From Flavobacteriales bacterium UBA7878 (GTDB taxonomy: Bacteria > Bacteroidota > Bacteroidia > Flavobacteriales > Schleiferiaceae): 64,000 nucleotides of DNA. Position numbers and translations under genes: made by a program. Position 1 is the stretch's first letter. Each line of letters opens with the position of its first letter. Positions 44,553 to 53,943 of this stretch are shown piece by piece. The notes below the pieces were generated by a model that was not told the origin of the DNA, ran no database searches, and saw only the letters and a program-made list of their open reading frames with translations. The stretch is taken from NCBI GenBank assembly GCA_002501205.1, contig DLRW01000041.1, positions 77,258-141,257 of the forward strand. Reading direction: 5' to 3'.

Positions 44553-46037
44553 ATGCGAGGATTGATCATTTTTGTCGCTTTGCTCTTTTTGAACACAGCC
44601 TGTGATCAAGGGAAAATTGGCTCTTCACGCAACCGTGGTCCAAAGGCTGAATTAAGCGGCCCTACTCTGGAACGGGACCTAGCGGAGATCCAAGCCGACG
44701 GTAAATTAAAAGCCATCATGGTTTACAGTAGCACCACCTATTTCCTTTATCGGGGAGAGGCGATGGGCTACGAATATGAACTGTTGAAACGCCTGGCGCA
44801 GGATTTAGGCCTGGAGCTGGAAATCGTTTTGGCCAATAATATCGATGAGGTTTTTGATATGCTCAACCGAGGAGAAGGCGATATCATTGCCTATGGCCTC
44901 ACCATTACCGAAGACCGCAAAAAGCTGATCAACTTCACCGATTATCTCTACACTACCCACCAGGCTTTGGTTCAGCGCAAACCTCGCAACTGGCGAAGAC
45001 TGAGTCGCGACCAAATTGATCGTAAACTGGTGCGAGATGTTATAGACTTGATTGGGGACACGGTACATGTGCACCGCCGTTCCTCCTACTATGAGCGCAT
45101 GCTTCACCTCCAGGAAGAACTGGGTGGTAAAATCAATATCGACACCATTATTGGGGATTATAATATTGAGGATGTGATTAAAATGGTAGTGGATGGCAAG
45201 ATAAAATATGCCATTGCCGACTATAATGTGGCTTCCATCAATCAAACCTTTTATCCCATTTTGGATGTAGAAACACCGGTTAGCTTTTCGCAACGCATTG
45301 CCTGGGGTTTACGCTCCAATTCTCCTGAACTGGAAGATGAGGTAAATCGTTGGATTCAAGGCATGCGAAAAAATGGCACCTATGCCTTTATCTATAAGAA
45401 GTATTACGTGCATAAGAAGTCCTATAAACGTCGGGTGCAAAGTGAGTTTTACAGCAAGAATAGTGGACAGATCAGTAAGTACGATGATTTAATTCGCCGG
45501 GCAGCCGATAGCCTAAGCTGGGATTGGCGATTATTAGCCTCGCAGGTGTATCAGGAATCGCGCTTCGATCCCCAATCCGAATCCTGGGCCGGAGCGGGCG
45601 GTCTCATGCAAATTATGCCAGGTACGGCCACCGATCTGGGCATTAACGACACCTATGATCCTGAGCAAAACCTAATGGCTGCCGCTGATTATTTGAAAGA
45701 CATCTTCGATAAGTTTGAAAACATCCCCGATACCATCCAGCGGATCAAATTTACCATGGCGGCCTATAACTGTGGTTATGGTCATTTACTGGATGCGCAA
45801 CGTTTGGCGGCTCAAGCTGGTTTAGATTCCCTACAGTTTGATGATGCCACCGCAATATGGCTGCGCAAAATGGGACAGTATAAGGTGTATTCAAATCCCA
45901 TTGTTCGCTATGGCCCAGTGCGAGGTGAGGAGCCCTTCCGCTATGTGCGCGATATCTTTTTACGCTATGCACATTATCGCCAATTAATTCCGGCAATGCC
46001 TGGCGATAGCCTTGTGAGCTCTGCCGAGCCGCGGTAA
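44553..46037 (+). CDS. MltF-like membrane-bound lytic transglycosylase
   Basis: The 494-residue lipoprotein (lipobox LNTAC, Cys17) has a periplasmic solute-binding (SBP family 3) domain, about 50-285, with GEAMGYEYELLKRLAQDLG and GEGDIIAYGLTITEDRK, then a lytic transglycosylase SLT domain with the catalytic Glu in QVYQESRFDP followed by AGAGGLMQIMPGTA and AAYNCGYGH. This SBP-SLT order is that of MltF. It cleaves peptidoglycan with anhydro-muropeptide formation; the SBP domain likely senses a ligand. Downstream, pdeM starts ten bases after the stop. Confidence 0.92.
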   Translation: MRGLIIFVALLFLNTACDQGKIGSSRNRGPKAELSGPTLERDLAEIQADGKLKAIMVYSSTTYFLYRGEAMGYEYELLKRLAQDLGLELEIVLANNIDEVFDMLNRGEGDIIAYGLTITEDRKKLINFTDYLYTTHQALVQRKPRNWRRLSRDQIDRKLVRDVIDLIGDTVHVHRRSSYYERMLHLQEELGGKINIDTIIGDYNIEDVIKMVVDGKIKYAIADYNVASINQTFYPILDVETPVSFSQRIAWGLRSNSPELEDEVNRWIQGMRKNGTYAFIYKKYYVHKKSYKRRVQSEFYSKNSGQISKYDDLIRRAADSLSWDWRLLASQVYQESRFDPQSESWAGAGGLMQIMPGTATDLGINDTYDPEQNLMAAADYLKDIFDKFENIPDTIQRIKFTMAAYNCGYGHLLDAQRLAAQAGLDSLQFDDATAIWLRKMGQYKVYSNPIVRYGPVRGEEPFRYVRDIFLRYAHYRQLIPAMPGDSLVSSAEPR

Positions 46038-46042
46038 TTTTG
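46035..46042 (+). promoter_or_regulatory. Candidate -7 element of pdeM
   Basis: TAATTTTG ends four bases before the pdeM ATG at 46047, overlapping the end of the transglycosylase gene. The spacing matches that at panD, and the transcript would be nearly leaderless. Confidence 0.3.
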
Positions 46043-46046
46043 CGGT

Positions 46047-46688
46047 ATGAAGGAGCTTATCAGCATTTCAGGTGAAGAACTCTGGCTTTTACCCGAAAGA
46101 GCCATTTACTGGCCTGATCATCGCCGGCTGTTTATTGCTGATACCCATTTCGGGAAAATCAGTCATTTTCGAAAAAACGGAATCAAATTACCCGAAGAGG
46201 CAGCCAAGGAAAACCTTCTGCGTTTAGAACGACTGCTCTATGCCACCCAGGCTAAAGAGGTTTACTTTCTGGGCGATCTCTTTCATTCGGAACTCAATCA
46301 TGAATGGCTGGGCTTTAAGCAGGTAATTGCTTTATTTCCCTCCACCGAATTCCATTTGATTGGTGGCAATCACGATATTTTAGACGAGATGAGCTATTAC
46401 CGCGCTCGACTTAAATACCATCCCGATGGCCTAAAATTAGGCCCCTTCTTCCTTAGTCATGAACCTTTGGAGGAATTTGAAGGCTACAATCTTTGTGGTC
46501 ATATCCACCCGGGGGTACGCCTCAAAGGAGCGGGGCGTCAAAGTTTGCGTCTGGCCTGTTATTTCTTTAGCCCCAATCAAGGGATCTTACCGGCCTTTGG
46601 AGAATTCACCGGAACCTTCAACCTGAAAGTGAAGAAAGAAGATCGGGTTTTTGTGATTGCTGAAAATCGGGTGATTCAGATCAACTAG
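46047..46688 (+). CDS. pdeM: PdeM-like metallophosphoesterase
   Basis: The 213-residue calcineurin-like phosphoesterase shows the metal motifs IADTHFGK (Asp, His), FLGDLFHSE, GGNHD, SHEP and GHIHPG. The opening LFIADTHFGKISHFRKNGI is that of the ligase-associated DNA-damage-response endonuclease PdeM, which in many bacteria clusters with a Lhr-like helicase and ATP-dependent ligase; none of these partners is in the window. Its stop overlaps that of the convergent kinase gene by four bases. Confidence 0.88.
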   Translation: MKELISISGEELWLLPERAIYWPDHRRLFIADTHFGKISHFRKNGIKLPEEAAKENLLRLERLLYATQAKEVYFLGDLFHSELNHEWLGFKQVIALFPSTEFHLIGGNHDILDEMSYYRARLKYHPDGLKLGPFFLSHEPLEEFEGYNLCGHIHPGVRLKGAGRQSLRLACYFFSPNQGILPAFGEFTGTFNLKVKKEDRVFVIAENRVIQIN

Positions 46689-47554
46689 AGAAATTTTTGC
46701 CAAATGCTGCGGCAATCATTCAAATAGGAAGTCCCGAACAAATTCAGGTGTACCAGCAAGGGATATAGCTGATGATAAGGAATACGCTCCCGCCAGCCTC
46801 GCTCCAGGGGATAGCTTTCTTCATAGGCTTGAAATACATTGGATGAAAAGCCCCCAAAGAGTTTCATCATGGCCAGGTCCATTTCGCGATGCCCATTATA
46901 TACCGCGGGGTCGATTAAAACCGGAATTCCACCCGCCATGCAATAGGCATTACCAGACCATAAATCGCCATGAACAAAAGCCGGCTTTTCCTTGGGCACC
47001 AAATGAGGATAGGCCTTCACAAAAGTTTCAGAGCCCTTGAGATCCTTAGCCTCCAAATGACCAGCATCAAAGGCTTTCTGCACCATATGTAGAATGCGGT
47101 GTTCGGCGTAGAAATCTGCCCAATCATCGCTTTGATGATTAATTTGATCCAATTTCCCAATGTAATTGGGGCGATGCCAACCGAAAGATTCCTGGGCTTG
47201 AGCATGCATTTGCGCCAGGCCCTCACCTAAGGCAAAATCGTATTCATCGCTCTTAAAACCCGGCTCCATGAACTGCAAAACCAAATAAGCATTTCCCTCC
47301 CATTCGCCCAGGGCCAATACTTCTGGAACTTTAAGTGGGCTATGTTTTTTCAAGGCTTTCAAACCATCGGCTTCCGCCTGAAAGAAATCCAATTTCGCCC
47401 CCTCCTGAAACTTCAGAAAAGCAGAACCTCCTTCTTGAAAATTAACTTGATAAGCAGCATTGATATCGCCTCCCGAAAGGGCTTGCAAATCACCAATCGG
47501 GCCATGACCCAACCGTTCTGAAAGCTGTTTAAGAAATAACTCGGAGTTTACCAT
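46685..47554 (-). CDS. Fructosamine-kinase-family protein
   Basis: The 289-residue protein (ATG at 47554, or ATG at 47563 three codons earlier) has an APH-like kinase fold: LSGGDINAAYQV, FLKFQ with the ATP Lys, the catalytic VHGDLWSGNAY and the metal-binding LIDPAVYNGHREMDLAM. The family phosphorylates ketosamines on glycated proteins or small molecules to reverse glycation. Its 5' end overlaps the 3' end of the hybrid histidine kinase gene by 26 bases, so it is translated from the same message. Confidence 0.92.
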   Translation of the reverse strand: MVNSELFLKQLSERLGHGPIGDLQALSGGDINAAYQVNFQEGGSAFLKFQEGAKLDFFQAEADGLKALKKHSPLKVPEVLALGEWEGNAYLVLQFMEPGFKSDEYDFALGEGLAQMHAQAQESFGWHRPNYIGKLDQINHQSDDWADFYAEHRILHMVQKAFDAGHLEAKDLKGSETFVKAYPHLVPKEKPAFVHGDLWSGNAYCMAGGIPVLIDPAVYNGHREMDLAMMKLFGGFSSNVFQAYEESYPLERGWRERIPYHQLYPLLVHLNLFGTSYLNDCRSIWQKFL

Positions 47555-49931
47555 TACGGGCATCTTCCTCCATATAAACTAAGAGACCTTGCCATTTGCT
47601 TAGGGCTTCCTTCAGCATTTTAGCATTAAAGGGCTTCGGAATAAAGTCATTCATTCCCGCCTCAATACAGCGCTTTTGATCTGCCACCTCAGCATTGGCC
47701 GTTACGGCAATAATAATAGGTCTTTGCGCCTGGTCTTTGATAATCCTGCGGGTCGCCTCAATACCATCCATCTTGGGCATTTGTACATCCATAAAGATGA
47801 TATGGTAATTATTGGTGATGGCCATTTCCCAGGCCTCTAAACCATTATTGGCTAATTCTACCTCATAACCCAGGGTTTTCATAATCATCACCAGCAGTTT
47901 CTGGTTAATGGGATTATCCTCGGCGTATAGAATTTTAAGGCCTTCAATCTTTTTGGTTTTCTGCTCTTCCTTCAGCTCCTCGGCATGCTTACTGAGGTTC
48001 AAGCGAGGGGTTTTCAAAATGAAGTCGGCCCGAACCGTAGTTCCCTTGCCTTCCTCACTATCAATCCACATCTCACCATCCATCATCTCAATGATATTGG
48101 CCGCAATGGTTAAGCCTAAACCGGTTCCTCCGTGTTTGCGGGTATTCCCCTCATCACCTTGATTAAAGGCCTGAACCACCTTATTGAGTTCTTCGGGTTT
48201 AATACCAATTCCGGTATCGCTTACCTTCATGTGAAGTTTCACACGATTAGCCTCTACGCTTTCCATGCGCAGGTCGAAGCCAATAATACCCTTTTGGGTA
48301 AACTTAACTGCATTACCTACAATATGGTAGATCACCTGACCTAAGCGTTCTGGATCGCCAGCTAATTCATCCGGAATATTGTCATCGTAGCTCAGCTTGA
48401 AGTTTACGGTGCTCGATAAATTATCGGTACCTGCTTGCTCCAGGGCTCGGTCCACCACTTCCTTCAAGATAAACTTCCGCGACTCTAGCTTCAATTCTCC
48501 AGAATCGATAGCCGAGAAGTTCAGCAAGTCCATCAATAGGTTGTTGAGCTGCTCGCTGTTCTTGCGAATAGTCTCCAGTTTGGCTTGCTGATCTGGCTCC
48601 AATTTGGTCTTGGAAAGGAAATCCGTCATCCCCATTATGGCATTCATCGGGGTGCGTAACTCATGACTCACGGAGTTCATAAAGTTGCGCTGCGAAACCA
48701 TGGCCGTTTCACTTTGGGAAATATGCATGCGCATATTGTAACCAAAACGCTGACTTAAAGCGATAGTCTGACTTACCACAAATACCAAATACAGGAAGAA
48801 AGAAAAGAAAAGATGATTTACGCCAAATCCAAAGAAAGCCGACATCTTTAAGACCATCACCAAAATGAGAGAACCTACTGCAATGGAAGTAAACCAGCTC
48901 ATGGTATGGCTCCAACGAATGGCACGTAAATAAAATACGGTGGTAGCCACCAGCGCCAAAGCAATGAAGATTAAATAATAATCAACAAAGGCCGTAAAAT
49001 TCTGAGGAGGTAATAGTACGGATATTGCTAAGAGACCGGAAACAATTCCAATAGTATGGAAGATCCATTCTGGAGCCCGGCGCGCAATTAAATTCTTGTA
49101 GAAATAGGTAAAGAATATGACACTCACATAGAGACTGAGATACTCCAGTCGAATGGCAACATGCCAGGAAAGACCTTGAAATACTTCATGTAAGATGTAG
49201 GTATCGGTACCAATAATGCGATAGATATAGCTCAGAGCAAAGAGTCCGAAAAAGAGAAATGCGAAATCGTTTTTCTGGAAGTAGTAGACAATCAATGAGA
49301 ATACTGCCGCAATTAAGAGAGTCCCAGCAATAAAGAGGGAGCCTGCCACGGCCATATTTTTAAAGAAGAAAAAGCGACTGGAAGGCCCAATTGCCATCGC
49401 TGCCACCGATCCCCCTTTATGATGGTGGAAATTAGACACATGCAGCACCAAACGGTTTGAGCCTTTCTTCAATTTGATCGCCACCACCTTGGGCAACCAA
49501 TAAGGCTCCGCATCGGCAATATTACCGGCTACCTTTCCATTCTTGGAAATCTCCTCGCCATTTAAATAGAGCGCATAAGAACTGTAATACTCGGGCACCC
49601 GTATGGCCAGTTTATCACTAGCGCGAGAAGAATAGATGTTCAATTCGTAAGAGGCATAGCCCTTAGCGTGGTAATTGTTCTTTTCGGTAGGAAGGTCGGA
49701 CCAAGGCTTGAGGATGTCAACATAAACCGGACGGCTTTCCATGTCGGCTTTACCTTCAGGATTCACTAATTCCTTCCAGTAAAAGCGCCACTTCCCGTCT
49801 AAGACTAAATCCTCTTCCTCATTATAGAAATTCTCATTGAGGGAGATTTCACCATTGAGCACCGAATTTGCCTCCAAGCTGCTCAGCCAGGGCACAAATA
49901 GGAGCAATATGACGATGAAATACCTTCTCAT
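47529..49931 (-). CDS. 7TM (7TMR-DISM) hybrid histidine kinase with C-terminal receiver
   Basis: The 800-residue protein (ATG at 49931, MRRYFIVILLLF signal) has an extracytoplasmic 7TMR-DISM N-domain (about 30-190, jelly-roll with LAIRVPEYYSSYALYLNG), seven transmembrane helices (about 195-395), a HisKA domain with the H-box NSVSHELRTPMNAIMGMTDF, a HATPase with HKHGGTGLGLTIA-like G-box (RKHGGTGLGL), and a receiver (KILYAEDNPINQK, phosphoacceptor Asp in FMDVQMPKMDG, then KPF). DISM domains often sense carbohydrate-like ligands. No separate output protein is encoded nearby, so a phosphotransfer partner elsewhere is expected. It is preceded by a structured 220-base region. Confidence 0.93.
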   Translation of the reverse strand: MRRYFIVILLLFVPWLSSLEANSVLNGEISLNENFYNEEEDLVLDGKWRFYWKELVNPEGKADMESRPVYVDILKPWSDLPTEKNNYHAKGYASYELNIYSSRASDKLAIRVPEYYSSYALYLNGEEISKNGKVAGNIADAEPYWLPKVVAIKLKKGSNRLVLHVSNFHHHKGGSVAAMAIGPSSRFFFFKNMAVAGSLFIAGTLLIAAVFSLIVYYFQKNDFAFLFFGLFALSYIYRIIGTDTYILHEVFQGLSWHVAIRLEYLSLYVSVIFFTYFYKNLIARRAPEWIFHTIGIVSGLLAISVLLPPQNFTAFVDYYLIFIALALVATTVFYLRAIRWSHTMSWFTSIAVGSLILVMVLKMSAFFGFGVNHLFFSFFLYLVFVVSQTIALSQRFGYNMRMHISQSETAMVSQRNFMNSVSHELRTPMNAIMGMTDFLSKTKLEPDQQAKLETIRKNSEQLNNLLMDLLNFSAIDSGELKLESRKFILKEVVDRALEQAGTDNLSSTVNFKLSYDDNIPDELAGDPERLGQVIYHIVGNAVKFTQKGIIGFDLRMESVEANRVKLHMKVSDTGIGIKPEELNKVVQAFNQGDEGNTRKHGGTGLGLTIAANIIEMMDGEMWIDSEEGKGTTVRADFILKTPRLNLSKHAEELKEEQKTKKIEGLKILYAEDNPINQKLLVMIMKTLGYEVELANNGLEAWEMAITNNYHIIFMDVQMPKMDGIEATRRIIKDQAQRPIIIAVTANAEVADQKRCIEAGMNDFIPKPFNAKMLKEALSKWQGLLVYMEEDARNGKLRVIS

Positions 49932-50009
49932 TTTTGTAAACTGATTCAAGGGAACAAGGCTTAAGCCAAAAAGTTCAATTAACTGATCCTCAATGTACTT
50001 AAATTAAAG

Positions 50010-50088
50010 ACAGCTTGGCCATTCTTCCCATCTAAAGATGCATTTTCTCAAATTGGGAATAATCAACAAGCTGTCCCTATATGGGAAG
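50010..50088 (-). promoter_or_regulatory. Interleaved inverted repeats, possible pseudoknot leader of the hybrid kinase
   Basis: On the minus strand, CTTCCCAT (50088-50081), ACAGCTTG (50074-50067), ATGGGAAG (50031-50024) and CAAGCTGT (50017-50010) occur in that order. The first pairs perfectly with the third and the second with the fourth, eight pairs each. Loops of six bases lie between the first and second and between the third and fourth, the order and spacing of an H-type pseudoknot. A small CATCT/AGATG hairpin lies within. It ends 79 bases before the kinase start. Confidence 0.4.
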
Positions 50089-50152
50089 GAAAATTGCGAA
50101 ATAGCAACGAATGACCCAAATCATTCACATCTAAAATCTACACTTTAATCAC

Positions 50153-52045
50153 CTAATAAATTGAAATTTTACGACTTACAGTATTCATTTTTGGAAAGGA
50201 ATCAGGGGCATTAATCTGCTTAGAAGTATCACTCAAGGCCAGCATAAATTGCTTTAAGGCATTTATCTCTTGCGCTGACAATTCTAAGGAATCCGCTGGC
50301 AAGGTTTGATGCTCTAAAGGAATTCCCATTCCAGTCGCTCCGCCCTGATTATAAAAATCCAGAACCGACTCCAGGTCCGGATAAGCGCCATTATGAAAAT
50401 AGGGTGCGGTAAACTCCACATTGCGCAGGCCTGGGGTTTTAAATGAGTTCTTTAAGAAAGGGGCCTCGTCTTGCACCACGCCTGCTGCAAAGCGACCTAA
50501 ATCGCTATCCAGATTTTTAGTATCTGGATTTTCAAATACGCCCAGAACCTCACTTTCATTTTCCATGTAAAGAGGCGGAACTAAGCCACTGAAGGTGGGC
50601 ACAAAATGGCAAGTGGCACAAGCAGCCTTGCCCATAAAGAGATTTAAGCCCGCCACTTCCTCTTCGCTTATATCTTCCGATTCTGAACGCAAATAGCGAT
50701 CTACGCGCGAATCATAGGATTGTAACTGACTTAAAAAGGCCATGATCGCTTTGGATAAGGAATAGCGATTTACGCGACCTTGTTGCTCAGGGAAGGCCTC
50801 CTTAAAGAGGGCTTGATACTCTTCGCTCTCCTCCAAGCGACGGAAAATGCGACGATAATCCGAATCAAATTCCTGAGCACTGAAAATTACGTGCTCCATT
50901 TGAGTTTCCATGCGATCAGCCCGGAGATCGTGGAAGAACTTTTCGGCATAGAGCGCATTGTAAAGCCCGGGAGCATTGCGACTGACGGTTCCCCCTCCCT
51001 TCGCTACACTTTTAGGCAAGCCATCACTATAGGCCTTATCGGGATGATGACAAGAGGCGCAGGAACGGTCTAAATCACCACTTAAAACCGGATCAAAAAA
51101 GAGCAAGCGCCCTAATTTCTTTTGAAACTCAAAGGCCTCCTCCTTCGGCTTTAAGCCGGTATAATAAGTGAGGTTTAAAAAGTCTCCACTAAAAAGGTGT
51201 CGACTTTCATAATTCACGGGTAATTCACCTCGATAGACCTCAGCCGCTGTTTCATAAGCCAGATGATGATGCAAATCGAGTAAGGCTCCATACAATGGCT
51301 CAATTACTTCGCGAATAAACTCCGCGCGATTGAATGTTTCAAAATCGCCTTGATCCAACAGGCGCTGACCTAAATCCCATTTTGTTTCAATCTCTTTTTC
51401 CAATTCTGGCGCTTCGGCATAAGCCAAATACAATTTTGCATAGTCGCCCATGGACTGCCAAACCGTAGCTGGTTCCCTCAAAGCCTCATCGCTGGCTGGG
51501 GTATCAAAACCGGTAATTCCCATGGCTGTAATGCGCACCAAGCCCTGGCGCAAAGCTTCAAATACCTGGCGGTCACTAAAATTCTGAACCTTGGAAAAGC
51601 GCTGCACCTGTCCTACTTGATATTCCAGATCCTTGGCCAATTTCTTTAGGGCGGGCCTATCCAGAGGCTCTTCAAAGAGCAATTCCTCCATGCGCTGCAA
51701 ACCCTTGGGTTCTACCACTACCAAACGTGGTGCGTTCCGTTCGGTTTTGGGAAGCGGGGCGCCATTGATAAAGTCCTTCACATCCTGTGGTTGGAGGTAA
51801 TCGAGCATAAACTCAATCTTCTTAAAGCTCAATCGCAGGGCTTTAAATTCTGACTTGAGCTTTACCTCGTCCCAATCCTCCGAATTCAAGCTTTGTTTAA
51901 AGCTTTCACTTTGCTCATGAAAAGCTTTTAGGTCTTCAACATAGCGGGATTTTATCTCTTGAACCGGACTTTCCGTTGATCGAAAAGCGGTGAATACGGC
52001 AAATAGCAAAAGCAGGGAAAAGAAGGCTATAACAAGCTTGCGCAT
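50153..52045 (-). CDS. Di-heme cytochrome c peroxidase-like protein with N-terminal helical domain
   Basis: The 630-residue exported protein has a signal peptide (LVIAFFSLLLLFAVF), an N-terminal region of about 300 residues predicted to be helical and Glu/Leu/Lys-rich, and a C-terminal MauG/CcpA-like domain. The heme-binding motifs are CASCHH near residue 327 and CATCHF near 474; the intervening GRLLFFDP, SRNAPGLYNALYAEKFFHD and later TPGLRNVEFTAPYFHNG are family signatures. Family members reduce hydrogen peroxide or oxidise a cofactor. The role of the N-terminal domain is unknown. The gene stands downstream of the PhoX-like gene, separated from it by a terminator. Confidence 0.9.
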   Translation of the reverse strand: MRKLVIAFFSLLLLFAVFTAFRSTESPVQEIKSRYVEDLKAFHEQSESFKQSLNSEDWDEVKLKSEFKALRLSFKKIEFMLDYLQPQDVKDFINGAPLPKTERNAPRLVVVEPKGLQRMEELLFEEPLDRPALKKLAKDLEYQVGQVQRFSKVQNFSDRQVFEALRQGLVRITAMGITGFDTPASDEALREPATVWQSMGDYAKLYLAYAEAPELEKEIETKWDLGQRLLDQGDFETFNRAEFIREVIEPLYGALLDLHHHLAYETAAEVYRGELPVNYESRHLFSGDFLNLTYYTGLKPKEEAFEFQKKLGRLLFFDPVLSGDLDRSCASCHHPDKAYSDGLPKSVAKGGGTVSRNAPGLYNALYAEKFFHDLRADRMETQMEHVIFSAQEFDSDYRRIFRRLEESEEYQALFKEAFPEQQGRVNRYSLSKAIMAFLSQLQSYDSRVDRYLRSESEDISEEEVAGLNLFMGKAACATCHFVPTFSGLVPPLYMENESEVLGVFENPDTKNLDSDLGRFAAGVVQDEAPFLKNSFKTPGLRNVEFTAPYFHNGAYPDLESVLDFYNQGGATGMGIPLEHQTLPADSLELSAQEINALKQFMLALSDTSKQINAPDSFPKMNTVSRKISIY

Positions 52046-52065
52046 CTTAGAATTTCTTAAAGCAA

Positions 52066-52089
52066 GAAAAGGGGAGCTTTCACTCCCCT
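52066..52089 (-). terminator. Terminator of the PhoX-like gene
   Basis: AGGGGAG pairs perfectly with CTCCCCT (52070-52089) around a six-base loop; on the minus strand it continues TTTTC. Confidence 0.75.
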
Positions 52090-52110
52090 CTTCTTTGGAA
52101 TTGGTAATTC

Positions 52111-53943
52111 TTACTTAACCAAAAGTTTTTGAGTCACACCCGCAGCATTCTGAATGTAGTATACACCAGGCTGTAAGTGAGAAATATCGATATTCTCAAC
52201 ATTGCGGTACACGTTCATACGCTTGCCACTCACATTGTAGATAGCTACATCGCTCAACTCATTGAAATATAAGGTACGAGTAGCAGGGTTAGGATAAACC
52301 TGGAAAGCATCACCTTCGAAAGCATTCTCAGGTAAACCGATAGTTACTTGATCCCAACCAGTGATAGCAACCGTCATAGAGTTGTTGAAAGGGAAAGGGT
52401 TTCCTCCGTCAGGGTGCTGGCTGTTGAAAAGGATGGTTTTTCCGTCGGTAGTACTGGTAGCACCGGTAATCTCAGCACCCACAGGCACTACAGCGATACG
52501 GTGTAAATCGTTCAAAGTAGGATTGCTAATGCTCATATCCAACATGAATAATTCACAGGTACGGTTACCAATACCAGCAGGAGTACGACCTTTAGAAGTA
52601 CCGTTTAAGTCTTCGCAAATCAACATGTAGTTCTTTCCGTTAACGGTGATTTTGTTCAATCCGTCAGGGTTTGAAAGGTGCTTGTCTGGATAAGAAGAAA
52701 CTGCAGGATCCACAGAGAAATAAGGACCCCCTTCCACAAATACTGAAGTTTGCTCAGTAGCAGGATCATACATCAATACACGACCGTAGTAGTCCCAGTA
52801 CTCAGAGCTGTCTGGAGTAATGGTTTTTCCAAATTCAACACTCTGATCCATGGCGCGTTGCATGTGATGAGGAGCATACACACATCCAGCAGCAGCGGCA
52901 CCACTCCAACGTCCGGCAGGGTTATCACGACCGGTTTCAGTCATGTACACTTTACCGTCGATTTCAACTACCCACTCTAAGCGGTTAAACATTGTAGCTC
53001 CAGCTACTACAGCCTGAGTATTGAAGTTTAACATATTGTCGAAGTCGCTGTTGTCGATTTCAACCCACTTGCTACCAGTAGCATCGTGCTTGTATACATA
53101 AGTCTTTCCTGCGGTGAAATCACCCGCATTGTCGGCAACGAACTTGGTAAAGAAACCAGGAGTGTTATCCGCTCCTAAGTAAACTGTTTTGTTGTCGGGC
53201 ATCACACATCCACCTTCGAAAGGCTGACGACCCCAGTTGTATTGTTTGCGAATGGCTACCGCTTGACGAGGATCGATCTCTACCATATAGTTGTAGTTCT
53301 CGTACTTTTTAATAGTCTCACCATTATATCCTGGGAAACCATTAGCGGCAGCATAAGTAGAAGTTCCGGTTCCGATAGTGAAGTCACCAGTGTCGCGGTC
53401 TGCCAAATCAGCATTAGAACCTCTCCACCACTCTTCAGCAGTCCAGATACGTCCGTCAGGACCAGTGATACCACCACAGTTCATTCCGGTTTCGCCTACA
53501 GTGTTGGCGAAATCAACCGCGAAGAATTTACCTTGACGACCGTCATTTAAAGTTTGATCTACTACGATTAAAGAATCGGTAGCAGCATCACGACGTACTT
53601 TAAATACAGTCATTCCACCACCATCACCAATCTTATCGTTTTGGATCACCATTTCGTGGTTTACCGAAATCCAACCAAGGTCAGTTCCGTTATTATCCGG
53701 CGTAAAGCCGATGAAATCGTGCCATTGCTTAGCCAAAGCAGTATCCGCAGGATTACCGTAAGTAGGCGTAGTTTGCACTACATGGTGCCCACCGATAAAC
53801 AAGTATTGGGTAATTAAAGGAGAAGCAGGTACCTGAATGGTAGTAGGCTCCCAGTTGGTTACATCAATCTCAGGAGAGAAAGTTTGGGCTTGCGCCGAAA
53901 GGCCGGCTGCAATAATTCCCGCGCTTAGTAATAGTTTTTTCAT
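52111..53943 (-). CDS. PhoX-family alkaline phosphatase-like protein with T9SS sorting domain
   Basis: The 610-residue secreted protein has a signal peptide (LLLSAGIIAAGLSAQAQ). Its body matches the DUF839/PhoX pattern: VNHEMV (metal ligand region), GMNCGGITGPDGRIWTAEEW (PhoX Cys and the T-x-EE element), GGCVMPDNKTVYLGAD, and NPDGLNKI followed by ICEDLN. A T9SS type-A domain occupies the last 75 residues (FQVYPNPATRTLYFN, then VAIYNVSGKRM, GVYYIQ). It likely releases phosphate from organic esters outside the cell using calcium and iron. The upstream region is shared with the MoxR operon. Confidence 0.87.
   Translation of the reverse strand: MKKLLLSAGIIAAGLSAQAQTFSPEIDVTNWEPTTIQVPASPLITQYLFIGGHHVVQTTPTYGNPADTALAKQWHDFIGFTPDNNGTDLGWISVNHEMVIQNDKIGDGGGMTVFKVRRDAATDSLIVVDQTLNDGRQGKFFAVDFANTVGETGMNCGGITGPDGRIWTAEEWWRGSNADLADRDTGDFTIGTGTSTYAAANGFPGYNGETIKKYENYNYMVEIDPRQAVAIRKQYNWGRQPFEGGCVMPDNKTVYLGADNTPGFFTKFVADNAGDFTAGKTYVYKHDATGSKWVEIDNSDFDNMLNFNTQAVVAGATMFNRLEWVVEIDGKVYMTETGRDNPAGRWSGAAAAGCVYAPHHMQRAMDQSVEFGKTITPDSSEYWDYYGRVLMYDPATEQTSVFVEGGPYFSVDPAVSSYPDKHLSNPDGLNKITVNGKNYMLICEDLNGTSKGRTPAGIGNRTCELFMLDMSISNPTLNDLHRIAVVPVGAEITGATSTTDGKTILFNSQHPDGGNPFPFNNSMTVAITGWDQVTIGLPENAFEGDAFQVYPNPATRTLYFNELSDVAIYNVSGKRMNVYRNVENIDISHLQPGVYYIQNAAGVTQKLLVK

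Noticed and set aside
44805..45293. A 162-codon minus-strand frame inside the transglycosylase gene
   Set aside because: It lies wholly opposite a well-supported MltF-like gene, with no family-like motif or promoter.
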